Program-made: the position numbers and the translations under genes
Shown: positions 22,017 through 34,800 of the stretch, one piece after another
Numbering within the stretch: the stretch's first letter is position 1
Layout: each line of letters starts with the position of its first letter
Notes under the pieces: model-generated
Seen by the model: only the letters and a program-made list of their open reading frames with translations
What the model was told of the DNA's origin: nothing
Databases searched by the model: none
From: Triglochin maritima
Lineage: Eukaryota > Streptophyta > Magnoliopsida > Alismatales > Juncaginaceae
Assembly (NCBI GenBank): GCA_963682175.1
Contig: OY821777.1
Coordinates: 5,535,501-5,599,500, forward strand
Length of the DNA: 64,000 bases
Direction: 5' to 3'

Positions 22017-24002
22017 ATTATAATTTTGATTTTCTCTTCTTCTACGTTTCTTTTCTTTTTCTGTTGGACCGGAAAATGGAAGAGTTGTGTTAGAGCATTT
22101 GTGGTGGATTGATGAGGAAGTATCAATCTTATTATCTTAATTACTTTTTTCGATTCGGGTGTAACGCAAAAGAAACTTATTGATAACTTATGCCTGATCA
22201 AAAATATGCAAAGGAACTCATGAATAATGTACGTGTTTCTTCTGTAAGAATATGATTGAGTGGGGTTTTCTTTTCTTCTTTTTTCAAAATGTTTTGACTT
22301 GCCTTAGAATTTGTCCCTTATTTCTGGTGGAGTTGTTGGAACATGCATCACAGATTCAAAATGCGACCGCTTTTTCATGTCACATGAAAGATGAAAACAT
22401 TTTATTAAAAGACTACAGGACTTGAAGGAGATTATATTTCTTTATGTAAAAAAGCTTTTGCTTTTTGGTGGCCTTTCTTTTTATTTCTCTGACATTACGG
22501 GAGTGTTATGCTTAGAAACGAACGGGGAAATAAATTTAGTAGTCAAACAGAAATTAATGGGAAAAAAGTTCAACGGAATCGATTTTTCCTTAACAGGAAT
22601 GTCAAGTTCTGCTTGGGTTGTGATATATGCTGGTTTGCATTTTCTCTGTTCTCAGCTCTTTCATGCACTTCTACGCACCTAGCTAATTGAGCGTGAATAT
22701 AGATGATTCTAACAAGTTCAAATTTCACGTTTGAGTTTACGCGCTGTTAATCATGAAAAGTAATTTTTAACAAATTCAAATTTGGACAAAAGCAACTATG
22801 TTTGGTCCAATGGTGGAAACGCCTTAATGGAATTTTCCTCGCGACGAGGTGGTTTAGTTGGGGAATGACGTTTGGCATCAAGTTCAGGTGGTCTTACCAA
22901 TTAAGTTATCTTCAAGTTGTGGATGACATCTAATTTATGGACCCTCAACTCAGGGCCTCAACTAGTCAATGCCTGACATTTCAAATTAATGACAGAGAAA
23001 ATTAGAGTTCGGATGTGCTTACAATTTTTTGTCGAGACTTCAAGAATGCATCTTATCCGCACCAACCCAAACAGCTCATCATATGACACTGGATTGGATA
23101 TGACAGACGAAGATAGCTTCACAATCCCTTGAAGTATGGTTTATTACCCTCTGCCAGAGTTTTAGTAGAGAAGCAAAGAAACACATCACGACGTTCCTTC
23201 ATGAGTTATAAAAGTGAGAGTTTGATTACAAGGTAAGGTTCGTATATCCAAACTTCATTGCAAGGAACGGTATATAATCTGTGAGCACAAGAAACAAATG
23301 CAACCGACATTTTCCTTGACGCTTAAGGCAAAACATAGACTTGGTTTGATTCCTGTCCAACTTAATCAGCTACCAAGACAAATAGAAGTGAAACAACTCA
23401 CGTTCATTACGGGCAAATCTTTACGGGAATAAAAACATCAATACGTCTTGACGGAACAATTTGTCACCCCGCATGTGAATCATTTCACTATTCAGAATTC
23501 ACCAGGTATGGAAACAAAAGGACTGTATAAACCATCTAATAAATCGGGAGTAAACTCAAACAGCTTCAGAGGGGCACTCTGCCACGAAATGAAAAGAGGC
23601 AGGACTCACCGATGCATGGTATTGCAAGAAATCGTAGTTTCTTCTTAAAGAGAGATCAAACATCTTTGGAAGCACGACTGGCACAGAAAGAAAAAGGTTC
23701 ACAGCCACTCAAGAGGCAGAAGTTACCAATCATATCATCTGTAATCAAAATAAGCACGATTTGTCAGATAAGAGGCAAGACTGTCAGATTACAGTAGTAA
23801 CGAACAAATTTGAAAGAATCTTGCAGTCTGTAAACTAATTTGTAAACCCACATTTTCTTAAATTAGTATTCTCCAAATCAACAATTTCACACCTACTTGT
23901 AAGTAATAACTGATGGACCGCAATCATAGGTTGCTTTTGGGCTTTGCATGTCACAACAGTAAAGTGAAAAATGCCAAGAGAGAAAAATAAAAAACCTGGT
24001 GG
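22017..24002. other. Intergenic between GH81 and RBM25
   Basis: It contains the upstream region of the minus-strand GH81 gene and presumably the 3' UTR of RBM25. No gene or element recognised; open frames at 22422-22682 and 23448-23797 are featureless. Confidence 0.5.
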
Positions 24003-27000
24003 TCAAGCCTTGGACTTCATAGAGAGACCAGTCTCCACTTTCTTTATTTCAAAAATAAGCATTCTCCACATTTTCAAAACAAACATTTCTGCTTCCTCAT
24101 CCAATATTGGTTGGAGAAGTTGTAGCATATCTGTTGCTTTCACATGATCCTTGGTACAAGAAACAATATAATCAACAAAAGTAGCCTCCTCTTCTCCAAG
24201 AAACTCTGTTATTTTCTTTGAAATCCAGGGCCCCATTCTCTCATGCAATTGGTGCTGCGGAATTAAAATCATAGCAACAATCAGATTGTATCTAATGGTA
24301 CAATACAATGTAATTTTCCACCATTTCAATGACCTTTATTCCATTGCCCCTATAATTTTTTTGTAAGCTTTAGGCTCCAGCACTAAAGCTTTAGTGCTGC
24401 TTGTAGCAGTAACACATGATTAACCACTAAAGTTTGGAACTTGTGGCTTCCGAATGGTAAGTCCGAAGGATAGAGAAAGTAAGCATGCATACAAAAGCTT
24501 ATCTCAAAACTCTTTTGTCACAAAATTTAACCACTACTCTGTAAAATTGCATCGCAATTAAGGAGATATGTAATGTACTGGTCAAAGTCAACATAATACT
24601 AACCTCTTGCACAACTTGATGACCTCAGAAACTAATTGTTATACGTATGTGGTATACCCCATTATATGCAAACTTTTTAAAAAGTTATCACTAAATGGAG
24701 ATCACAACTTCCTACTGAGGTTATAAAATAGCTTTTCAGAATGTAACACTTTTCACACAAATAAAATAAAGGGAAAAAATTTGCACAGATCTAATTTATG
24801 CAAAAACTACAATAAAAAGAAAACAAGTCAATGAGGTTTACCTTGTCATAAACCGACCAGTTAATCTCATATGAGAACAGTTCCTCTTTGGTCTTTGGGA
24901 TCATGTCAATCAACTGCTTTGCATCCAAAAGTTTCTTATTTTCAGTTGCTTTGGGCCTGTCTTCTTGATCCTTGTGCCTCTCAGAAATATTATCATGAAC
25001 TTTATCCCTTTTCTCGTTTCTGGAATGTTTGTTGCTGCCCTCACTACGATTCCGATCCCGATGCTTGTCACTGCTCCTTCTATCCCGCTCCAACTCAGCC
25101 CTCTCGTCTTTATGAGTACCAATACGCTTGGCAAACTCGGCAGCCGCAACCAGGTTTGGTGATGTTCCTGGAATGGTTGTCTGGACAGCTTGTAGTTCCT
25201 CAGTGGTATATTCTATAGGCACCAATGGCCGCATCTTTTTGTTCTTTTCAATATCCTCATCTTCTTCGTGGAAAACAGAAGGAACGGAAGTCCGTTTCCC
25301 CGATCCTATAAGACCAAACCCAAGTTTACGGGATAAATTACTGTTACTCTGCTTCGAATCCACCATCGAAATAGAACCCAAATTTGACTCATCACTAATT
25401 CCGTTTCTGATATTTCCATCTCCTGCACCATCAAGCAAGATTACTATACTGCGTTATACAGAAGAAACCAACAGAAAGAACCAAGAAAATTGTACCAGCA
25501 TTATCAACAGCAGAAGAATTGACTTCATTCGTCTCATTATCGAAATTGTTGACATCATCCACATTCATTTTATCATCTTGCATCTCATCCTGATTGGTTC
25601 CATCACTTACCGAAGCAGCTAGCATCTTGGCATCATCTTTTCGTCTTTGCTCTTCAATTGCTCTTTCCTTCGCTTCAGCAATTTCCTCTTCTTCTTTTAA
25701 TCTGTCAGCAAAATCTTCTTCCTTCTCCCGCTGCATCTTTCTTCTTTTATCCTCAGCAGCACTACCTCTATGTCTTCTCTTTCTAATATCATCATCATCA
25801 CTTTCATCCTCCTGATCCATTATCTCTCTCTGGCGCTTACTTTCTCTATCTTTCTCCCTCTCCCTCTCGTACTGTCTTTGATATTCCTTCTCCCTTTCTC
25901 TGGCTTCCCACTCTTTAACACGATCTTTATACCGGCGTTCAATCTCTCGAGTTTTCAATTCTCTTTCCCTTTCTCTCCTCACTCTTTCCCTTTCTCGATC
26001 ACGTTCATATCTTTCTAGCTCTCTCTCTTTCTCTCTTTTTGAATCACGCTCTCTATCTCTCTCTCTACTTCTATCACGTCTCCTCCCCTTGTCTGAAGAG
26101 CTTGGTTCAGTGCTTGGCTTGTTTCCACTTGTAATATCCTCTTCATTTCTATCTTCAGCTTCAGTTATAAAGAAAAAAAGATCATAAACCAACCATAAGA
26201 ATAGAGAACACAAAACAGAAATATAAAGCAGAACCTACCACTTCTGACTATATCCCCATCAGAATCTCCATCCCTGGACTTAGTGGGAGGCTCAATGCTA
26301 GTTTTTGCGGTACCATCAGCACTTGCTGAAACAGGAGGAGGGGGCAATGGTTTGGCCTTTAGTCTCTTCTCTATCATATTCTTAAGCTTGTCTAGAGCCT
26401 CTTTATCAGCACCCCTGTCTTCATCCGACACAATGCCAAATTTTTGAGGGTCATCTTTTTTCGTATCCTCAGATTTATCTGTTTCCTTGTGTGAATTTTC
26501 ATTTTCTGTTGGAGGCTCATGTTTTTCAGCTTCCTGACTTTCATTCTCCTTGTTAACACCATCATCTCCGGTGCTTTTAAGTTTTTCCCTTTCAGTTTTC
26601 TTTTCAACATAGCGCTCAAGATATTCCCTCGTTGCTTGATTAACATTCAGCTGCACAGGTAAAAAAGGAAACCCAGCAGTTAAAACTGGTGGAGCAGACA
26701 AAAGGGAAGCTAAGTTCCAATAAATGACCTTCATATGATGTTTAACTTCAAACAACAGGGAAGCTAAGTTGTTCAGTCAGCGAAACAAATATGTCAGTGG
26801 ATAATAAATTGGGAGAATATACAATACTTCAAATGCATTTACTAGATGCATTTTATATTTTGTCTCATGATAGAATGAGTTATACATGTTTGCCCACAGC
26901 CAACGAAGCTTGAAATACTCATGAAGAATACTTAGTATGTTCTTGTAGTGAAGGAATGCATGACATTCATCTTAACTAGGAAACAGATTTTGCAGAGCTT

Positions 27001-29585
27001 ATTGGTCTGCAATGTTTATCTTCAACCCTCCATTTGATGGCAGTTATAGCTAGTATCAAATGAGAAAACTCCCTGCTCTTTTCTAAGTTGAACACCTCAA
27101 AACAGAATAGAATCACAGTATACTAGATGGGAATATAGGATAAAGAGTTAAAGAGGGTGATCACTACAACAGTATTTAAATGTAAAATGAGTATGCATAT
27201 TCCAGGAAAAATCATAGAAGAAAAACCTGTCAGCATGTCTTTCAGGTGGCACTCATGCTTCATCTCCACAAAAGAGTAATTGCAGTACGAGAATGAATAC
27301 ATTTTCATGCGTGAAACAACTTGCACGTACGGTTCAGTCAAGTACTCATGCTTAGGTATCACCACAAATGAGACCACCTATTCCCTTGTACTTAACTACT
27401 TATGCAGGAAACTAGAGGAAATACAAGCCACCTCCCTTAGCCTAGTGGGTTTTTACTTGCTCTATTGTTATACCCAATCTATCTACGGAAAAAATGAAAT
27501 GATAAATACACTAGAAATTAGCATCCACACGAGAAAAGGGGAAGAAAGTATGAAACTATGATTTCCTACAATTTAGTCACAGTTTCTTCACAAGATAAAA
27601 TCCTTATCAATAGGATTGTGTTACTTGATAGATACATAAGTAAATAAGTCTGCATCAATATAGTAATATACATACCACCAGTTCTTGCCCATCAATATTT
27701 AGCTTAGTCAGCAGACGTAATGCACGTAATACGCCTTCGGCAGATTCAAACTCACAAAATCCAAAGCCTCTAGGAGTACCATCACTAGGATCTTGGGCAC
27801 GTTTCCAACTCTTCACAGGCCCACAAAGCTTCAAGAAAATATAAATTAAATCAATAAGCAGAAGGAATCAACATCCTTTATGGTATAAACCTATAGTTAG
27901 AATTCATGAAAGCATCAAGCATACCCTAAGAAGGGATAGAAGAAAGTCATTTTCCACTGAAGAAGCAATTTTCCCAACATAAACGGTTGTCTGTGGCTTC
28001 TCTGTTGGTGCTACGATGGGAACAATGGGTCTCACAACTGGTGGAACCATTTGCGGTCCACTAACACCAGGAACTTGAGGTCGAGAAAGTGGTGGAATGA
28101 CTCCAACTGGCATAGGTGGGCGTGGAGGAAATCCGACACGGACCATTGGTGCATATTGTCCGGGATAACGTGCAAGCCCTGCAAGATGGAACAGGCGCTA
28201 CGCATTGCATTAGACAGGGTGGAAATTGATTTCAAAGCACATTATTGAACAAGTACAATAAAATAATATGCAAGTAAATAATAGAAGACAGACTGTATAT
28301 GTAACAGAAGTTTGTTACCAAACAATACAAGCATATAAGAGACTCCACCAAACTCTTTGCAACTACCACCGGCAGAACAGAAAACCTGGGCATAACATTC
28401 AAATACATAATCCAATACGCAGAGCAATGTACACACAAGATTGCACTTACCTTCACCATACTTTTGAAGATAATCTTCAAAACTTTTCCAGCTACAATAC
28501 TGTTCTTAAGCATTTGCAAGTTGGGCAGTGTCACAACATTAGAACAATAGAATGTGCAGTGAGGATGTTTGGCATACTAAATGACTTCATCTCATGAGCA
28601 ATTGCACAAAATAACAAATACAATCACTAAGGAGAAGGAGATTAAAACATGGTACCTTATGGCACACCTGCACCTAACACTTGGTCGAGGACGAACAAGC
28701 TCTGCGGTAGCGAAAAGTTCAAACCCCATATTATCCAAAAATTAAGAAAGCTCGTCTCATGAACTAAATGTGATAGTTAGCAAACTAAGGCATAAAACAA
28801 GGTTAGGAAATTCGGTTGAGCCGAGCTCCAGCACAATGTTTTGGGCATGTAATGCATAGTTTTTAAAAGCATAAATCCAAAATATAGAAGATTCAATCAT
28901 ACCAAAAGAAACGTTGAAGGGAGATCTGTTAAGTAGCGCACATGAGAGGAATGCTTCAAATCTTTGAACTTCAGCATGAACCAAAGAAAGATGCTGTAGG
29001 AGAAAACATCCAGTACCAAATGCATCCCTTAGGTTGACCAAGTCATAGCATCTTAACACTTCCACACCTTCCTTCCAAAACCAACTACTCCTACTACGCG
29101 ATTTTTCTCAAAACTACTTAATCATGCACACAATTAAACCCGCAAACAACCGATCCCGATCCACCACAGTAACTAAACACAAAACACATCCATCAACCTT
29201 AAACCGTAATACCGAAAGAAGAAGCAAACCCACCAGGAGGAGGCATCAAGCCGGGATTCTGAGCGACGTATCCGTTGGAGGTCGACCAGTACGGTCGCCC
29301 CGGCGGCTGGCCCGGAGCGGGGTAGTAGACGGCACCGGGCGGAGCGGACGGCATCGCGCCGGGAAAGGCGATGGGGACGGGAGGAGCGACGCCGGGAGGT
29401 TGGAGGGAGGGGTTGGGGAAGTGGGGGCGGAAGGTTGGGGTGAAGGACGGGGCGGAGGGAGGAGGAGGAGGAGGGGTCGGGTTGGGGTTAGGGTTAGGGT
29501 TTGGGGTGGAGACGGAAGGGGGTGTGGATTGGGGGTCGGGTTTGGGATCTAGGGTTTCGGAGGAGGACGGGGCGACGACGGCCAT
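24003..29585 (-). CDS. RBM25: RNA-binding protein 25 homologue (RRM, RE/RD-rich, PWI)
   Basis: Seven core exons join in frame: 29585-29234, 28178-27925, 27828-27676, 26650-26239, 26158-25496, 25422-24842 and 24254-24003, giving 888 aa. The N-terminus is Pro-rich. An RRM follows (TTVYVGKI as RNP2, RGFGFCEFES as RNP1). A long Glu/Arg/Asp-rich segment encoded by exon 5 (ERERERVRRERER-type repeats) is the usual RBM25 linker. The last exon encodes a PWI fold (HERMGPWISKKITEFLGEEE). This domain order identifies RBM25, a nuclear spliceosome-associated regulator of splice choice linked to ABA responses in Arabidopsis. A possible 54-nt cassette exon lies at 28504-28451 between exons 1 and 2. The start of exon 5 could be 26158 or 26152, as both AGs keep frame. 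Confidence 0.95.
28451..28504 (-). CDS. RBM25: Candidate 54-nt phase-neutral cassette exon of RBM25
   Basis: Between exons 1 and 2 a GTAAGT donor at 28450 follows a stretch that reads SWKSFEDYLQKYGE in one frame. With an acceptor after TTAAG the exon is AACAG...GAAG, 54 nt. It takes the single G carried from exon 1 and passes a single G to exon 2, so inclusion or skipping both keep frame (adding 18 residues). The acceptor has a poor polypyrimidine tract; an alternative AG three bases on either side does not preserve phase. Confidence 0.5.
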
Positions 29586-30433
29586 TGTTGGGTTTGGGAG
29601 AGGGAGGAGGAGGAGAAGAGGGGTTACATCGCCGTGTTGGGATTGTGATTTTTTTTTTTTATAATGTTTTTTTATTTTTATATATCACCGGACTGTTCGG
29701 CCCAAGATGGTACTGTCAAGGCCCATGACCGAATATATGGAAAATTGTTTTGCTTTCATTTGAGGAAATTTACAACTTGCCCCTGTGTTTTGGTTCAATT
29801 TTATGCCCTCCCTTCATCTTTGTCCAAAACACACCCCCAATGAACTTTGCATTTGTGACACAAAACACTATATATTAATGCACCTGCCCACTTCCACACA
29901 AAAAATTCTTACTCCCTTTCTTCTTTAGTTTGCTCAATTCTCGTTTCTTTCAAACTTGTGTTTTTATTCACGGCGAAGCTTTTTTATTTAAAATTCTAAA
30001 TAGTGCCAATTGTGACGATGTCAAATTTCAAAATATTGCTTGTCGATTGAACAATCACATCCTCTTATTGTATCATGCGAGACAAACCTAAACCACTTAA
30101 CATAAAGTGAATGCACTACCAAATTTGTAAAATAGATAGTAGATATGATAAAAATCTTGCATGCAGAGACAAATAAAAATGAAAAAGAGAAGAAAAACAG
30201 AGAGAAGAGAACCAAAAATCTTTTGGGAGAAAACAGGAAAATAATCAAATATTACCCCCTCGCGGTTATTTCCTCTTGAGTCTTAGAATCACAAAATAGA
30301 GTGGTGAACCCTACAAGAGAAAACAACAATATATGTATGGTATTCTAAAAGCAGATGTCAAATCGCATGTTGATGAAAATTTTGATGATTCGATATTGTT
30401 CGAATAAAATTTTACATGTAGAGTCGATATTAG
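29586..30433. other. Intergenic between RBM25 and the HERP-like gene
   Basis: Starts with the RBM25 leader and a poly-T run near 29650. Bases 29760-29880 resemble the 'cannot-measure' AT/CCCC phrases of the foldback MITEs found at 39 and 41.5 kb, but without an inverted partner. No gene seen. Confidence 0.45.
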
Positions 30434-32786
30434 CTAATCTTGAGGGTGAAACCCAGGAAGCAAAGAAGTGATGAAACCTATCACAAACATCTGAATCTCC
30501 TTGGCAATTCCCCACCAATGCCCTCTGTCCTGCCTCTCAGCTTCAGCTTGGTTCTCGTTCTCAACTGCCCCATCCCCATTCTGCACTGGCTGGTTCTCCT
30601 GTTCAATTCCAGGTTGTCCTTCTGTGTAGAAGTTCAACGTATCAGTATGGTTTCGGAAAAGTCATAACAAGATACGTGCATACAAACAATGTAAAAAATT
30701 GGCCATAAGTGAATCTCCAGAAATTCTCGAGCGAAAAAAACCAAATAAGTATGTGGAAAATACTGCAAGAATACGATAGATCTACAAACTCATGAAATGG
30801 TGAGATTTACCAGGCTGAGCAGCATTCCGATTACCATCCTCTCTTCCCATAACAGGTCCATTATCGGCCCTGGCGACAGGTCTGGGTCGAGGTCGAGGAG
30901 GAGCTGCTTGGCGTTTAAGCCATCTCAAAAGGGGAGCAAGAGCTCCAGTTTGATGTCTATAAATTGCATTACAGTAAAATACACAAGAATTAGCAAACAA
31001 CCACATAAATAACATACTGCTCTTGTGGAGAAAAATTACTTATTCACTCTGCATTTAACTGATTATCCATCCATCAAGCTAAGGAATTGTATGTGGGCAT
31101 ATGGAGAAGATACGAGAATCAAGCCTTACAAGTAGATAAGGGAAGCAGATAATAGGAGGGTCAGGAGTCGCTTTGTAGAGCCATCTTGATTGAACAAAAT
31201 CACAACTGCCATCAGCTTCACAATGAGAAACACGTCCAGTTGGATTCCAAACTGTAACCGCCTCACCATTACTTCTCTTTGGCCCCTCTGCTGTTCTCTG
31301 GCTTGGCCAGCCTGTTCTGCACCTGCCCCTCCATCAGAGCTTGACCTTCTAAAGGGCAACCACAAAAAGATAAGGAAACTCATATACCATGCAGATTGCA
31401 TACATAATCTGAGTCAATGAATTTTTGTAATAAGCATAGCTCCTAAGAACATGATAGCTGTTAATATTAATCCATAGATAATGTTTATCTGAAATGTCCA
31501 ACCATATTCGAGGACACATTTTACATTTAGCTATATAAGACGTCAACTTTCTAACATCTTTTTTCCTAAATCCTATATCGTGAAAAAAGACGAGAGACTC
31601 AAAACATAAATCACAAAATATAATTTTTGATATGAAAAATCATACTCTTACAGGTCATTCTGTTCATTTAACTTTCAAATTCGAACACTGATCAAATAAA
31701 TCAAAAAAAAAACTCAGTAGGATGCATCTACCTAAACTCTGCACTGAGACCTTAGCAAAAACAGCTGGGGGTGAACATGAAGAACCATATCTTGAAAGTG
31801 ACAATTAAATGGAAAGCATGAAAGCATAAATTTCTACTATAGCGAATTGTATCGATTTTTCAAGAATAAGCAGATCCCAAAGTAATTGCCAAAGTTAAAC
31901 ACTACAATATGTGTAGTTTTTTTATCACTCACGATCATTCCAACTTCCGAACATTATAGTTGACAATTAATTTTCAAAATGACTATTTGAATATTATGGC
32001 TCCGTGGGATCAAATTTTCCAAAACTAGTTCTTGTACGCAACTTGAGTATCACAAGTTATGGAAAAGAATAAATAGGTAAAAAGGACAACTTAACTTGCT
32101 CTCATGACTCATAAGTTACTTTGTAAAAGCTCGACTCGAGCTTTGTTTGAAGCCAAAAGACCTAAGCCACGAGCCCGACTCCGAGCATTAACTAAAATAA
32201 TCGAGCTCGCAGTTCAGCTCTAAAATTGTTAAGAGCTTATCATGCCAAACAACTATATAGTTCTACATTTAGAAGAGCTTATATATGTTATTAGGTGTGA
32301 CAGATTCAATTTCTTTAAATTTGCTGCAGAAAAATAAGATACATATTTTAATAACTCGAGCTCCATATGAAATCGAGCTCGATTTGATTTCAAAGAGCAA
32401 AACTCAAGCCCAAAGTTATCTTGACCACAAGAAATCCCAAATCCTTTTGACTCTCTCCTACCGTCACAAATAGGGTCATTTCCCCAATGCCGAATCGAAA
32501 CAAACTTACGCCGGCATTCTGTAGGTGATGGGGATGAGATCCCCCGACGCAACAGCGTAGATACCGGGACCGTGATCCGGCTGCTCTTGGTTCGGCGGAG
32601 GAACGAATCCAGGCACGAACATGGGGTACATCATCGGGGGCACGGACTTGCCCTTCGATCCAGATTCCGATCCCAGATTTCCAGACGCCTGGAGGAATGG
32701 AAAGGAAACGTCAGAAAGGAAGAGGTTTGGATTAGGGGAAGCCTGAATTCGGAGGGAGAAGAAGGTGCCTGCGGTGGATCGGCCAT
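30434..32786 (-). CDS. HERP-like membrane protein without ubiquitin domain
   Basis: Four clear exons join in frame: 32688-32510, 31348-31130, 30956-30811 and 30621-30434. A short first exon is likely: ATG at 32786 reads MADPPQ, then a GC donor (CAG|GCACCT) and an 80-nt intron ending in a strong pyrimidine-rich CCTCCAG, total about 249 aa. If the GC intron is wrong, translation would start at M(32634). A Pro/Gly-rich N-terminus has MMYPMFVPGFVPPP. Membrane segments lie around FLIVKLMAVVILF, LLTLLLSASLIYL and EIQMFVIGFITSLLPGF. The arrangement YLHQTG plus a final FITSLLP resembles the C-terminal ER-membrane half of animal HERPUD proteins (YLHHxG and FFxSLLPE). An ER location and ERAD link are therefore inferred. 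I do not recall a named plant orthologue. Confidence 0.75.
32090..32480. mobile_element. Probable hAT-like remnant with CTCGAGCTCG motifs in an intron
   Basis: Within the intron before exon 32688-32510 the sequence is dense in GAGCTCGA/CTCGAGC motifs in both orientations (32131-32225 and 32355-32380). Such clustered palindromic subterminal motifs are typical of small hAT elements. No ends or TSD could be fixed. Confidence 0.4.
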
Positions 32787-33890
32787 CGGGTTCTTCGAGG
32801 ACGGCGTCGCCGCCGTGGATTGGAATGGCTTTGGGGTGGAGTGTGGAGTTGAGAGAAGACGACGACGATGGGAAATTATTGGGAATTCGTTCCGGCGAAG
32901 ATAGTTTTAGAGATGGTGGTATTTGGTTTCTTGCAACGATACCCTTCTTTTTTCTCTTATTGCTATATATGTACTTTCTGTTTGACTATTTTCCATTACA
33001 TGCTTTGTTCGAGACGTTTAAGTGCCTCAGTGTTTTGGTGGTGTTAGGTGTTGTTAATTATTAGTGTGGACTTATGGTTACTTGCTTGCTTAGTGCTTAC
33101 AATGGTGTGTTATTGGTATATAGTAAATTTTCAAAAGCCTAAAAAATAGGTTTGCCTTCATTTATTAATTGACATCAATTTTTTAAAAGCAATGCTTCCC
33201 TTAATTCTCGTCCATTCCCACTTTCGTCGTTGCTTTAAACAAAAATCTAAAAACTAGCAATTACATTTAGGTCACATTTTCCCGAACGTACACGTGCCAA
33301 ATACAATTTTTGTATATAGAGTAGACACGCAGATAAGACAAAGTACCAATTAGATACAAAAATCAATTTAGTCAGAGGCTTGGTATGCACCAAAATAACA
33401 CTTTTCAACCAAAGACAAAACGTATTATGATAACAATAAATTACGAACTTGAGTTCTTAATGTAACAAACTTAGTCAGCATTCTCGTACTCATTAAATTC
33501 GTACCAAATAATCCACTTTTTCGCCTGATTCGCTTTAGAACTTTTCTTACTAATCTTGATCACATGCTTACGTTTTCTCTTAAAATAGAGTTTTTGTTAA
33601 CAGAGAATTTTATTGACACATTAAACGAGTTCACATTAATGATCGATATGAAAAACTCTTATCTTTTTTTTTTATCGAAAGAGAAAATCTTGGAAATTAT
33701 ATAACCTTTTGTCGAGTTAAAAAATAAGGTTGAGAATTTAATTAAAATAAAAAATAATTAGGATATACGAAATTCCACTCGTCAGAATCTATCTACTGCG
33801 ATTCCATTCGATCTAACTACAACCATAATCACCCCCAACAAATCCTATATTTTAGAAATAATAACAAAATAATCTAACATCTACACTCAA
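32787..33890. other. Intergenic, promoter side of the HERP-like gene
   Basis: CT-rich leader close to 32786-32900, then AT-rich DNA. No gene recognised. Confidence 0.5.
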
Positions 33891-34177
33891 TTAATTAGTA
33901 CCAACGATCTGAAACAAGAGATCGTTCCACAGGTCAATGGGACCAATGCACACAATCGTTATACAATGTCACGTTCTGGTCCGGCCAGTGACCGAATCGA
34001 CTCAGGTGCCCGTACGGCCTCATCAACAAGGCTTGTGTTGCGTCAAGAAATCTGAACTTCAACCCTCTCCCATTTCCCACCTCCTCTGCCTCCTTCAGTT
34101 CCTTCATCTGATCCTCGTACAATTTCAAATCATCGTACACCATCTTTATCTCGTCCCATTTGTATGGTTTTGTTCTC
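33891..34177 (-). pseudogene. Trichome birefringence-like (TBL) last-exon pseudogene
   Basis: After a TAG acceptor at 34178 the minus strand reads RTKPYKWDEIK, then LKFRFLDATQALLMRPYGH, then GHWPDQNVTLYNDCVHWS. This matches the C-terminal third of PC-esterase/TBL proteins, which O-acetylate cell-wall polysaccharides in the Golgi. The catalytic DxxH motif, normally RPDGHPS, reads RPYGHLS. A TGA follows at 33934, while the expected tail (PIDLWNDLLFQIV) reads in another frame to 33891, so a small deletion lies after HW. No upstream exons with the GDS motif were found; foldback DNA lies there instead. It is a dead 3' fragment. Confidence 0.8.
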
Positions 34178-34261
34178 CTACGTACAATTATAAACTCAAA
34201 CATGTTAGTAGTGTCATGTCATGTCATGTTTACTTACATCAAATATAAACTTAAATAGCGT

Positions 34262-34800
34262 GATCATATTTTTATGAGTTAATTACAGTTTTCCCCTCTG
34301 AACTATGCATTGATATCAATATACCCTCCTAAGTTTTAAAGTTAACAGTTACTTCCCCTGAATTTTAATTTTGTAACATTTTGCCACATTGAACTTCAAA
34401 AACTCATTATTTAACACACATTCGACGTTGTTTTTTTCCTTTTTTTGTTGTATCCCTAATACACTCCTAAACCTATATTTACGTGAAAGTTTGGATCGAA
34501 ACGGATGTCGGATATAGTTGGAATTTTGGTCAGATTGAGTGTCAATCTGACACAAATTCCAACCATATCCGACCTCTGTTTCGATCCAAACTTTCACGTA
34601 AATATAGGTTTAGGAGCGTATTAGGGATACAATAAAAAATTAGGAAAACAATGTAAAATATAAGACTTAGTAATTTATTGTTTTGAAGTAATTTATTGTT
34701 TACTTTGTTTTGAAGTAATTTATTGTTTACTTTTTGTGAACTTATGTTGTTATGTTAACCTTTTGTGAACTTAGTAAAATATAAGACTAATTTGGAGATG
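34262..34800. repeat. Repeat cluster with a near-perfect 98-bp-arm hairpin
   Basis: Bases 34262-34395 resemble one arm of the foldback MITE family seen at 39.0 and 41.5 kb. Arms 34441-34538 and 34542-34639 pair at all but five positions (two pairs are G-U) around a 3-nt loop (GTG). A 27-bp tandem pair (TTTTGAAGTAATTTATTGTT...) follows at 34681-34733, and a short AAAATATAAGACT phrase is repeated at about 34655 and 34775. Confidence 0.9.

Noticed and set aside
25594..26018. Ser/Leu-rich plus-strand frames
   Set aside because: Antisense shadows of the Arg/Glu-rich exon of RBM25.
32572..33064. Plus-strand frames overlapping the HERP-like first exons
   Set aside because: Antisense to exons with clear family features; no independent support.
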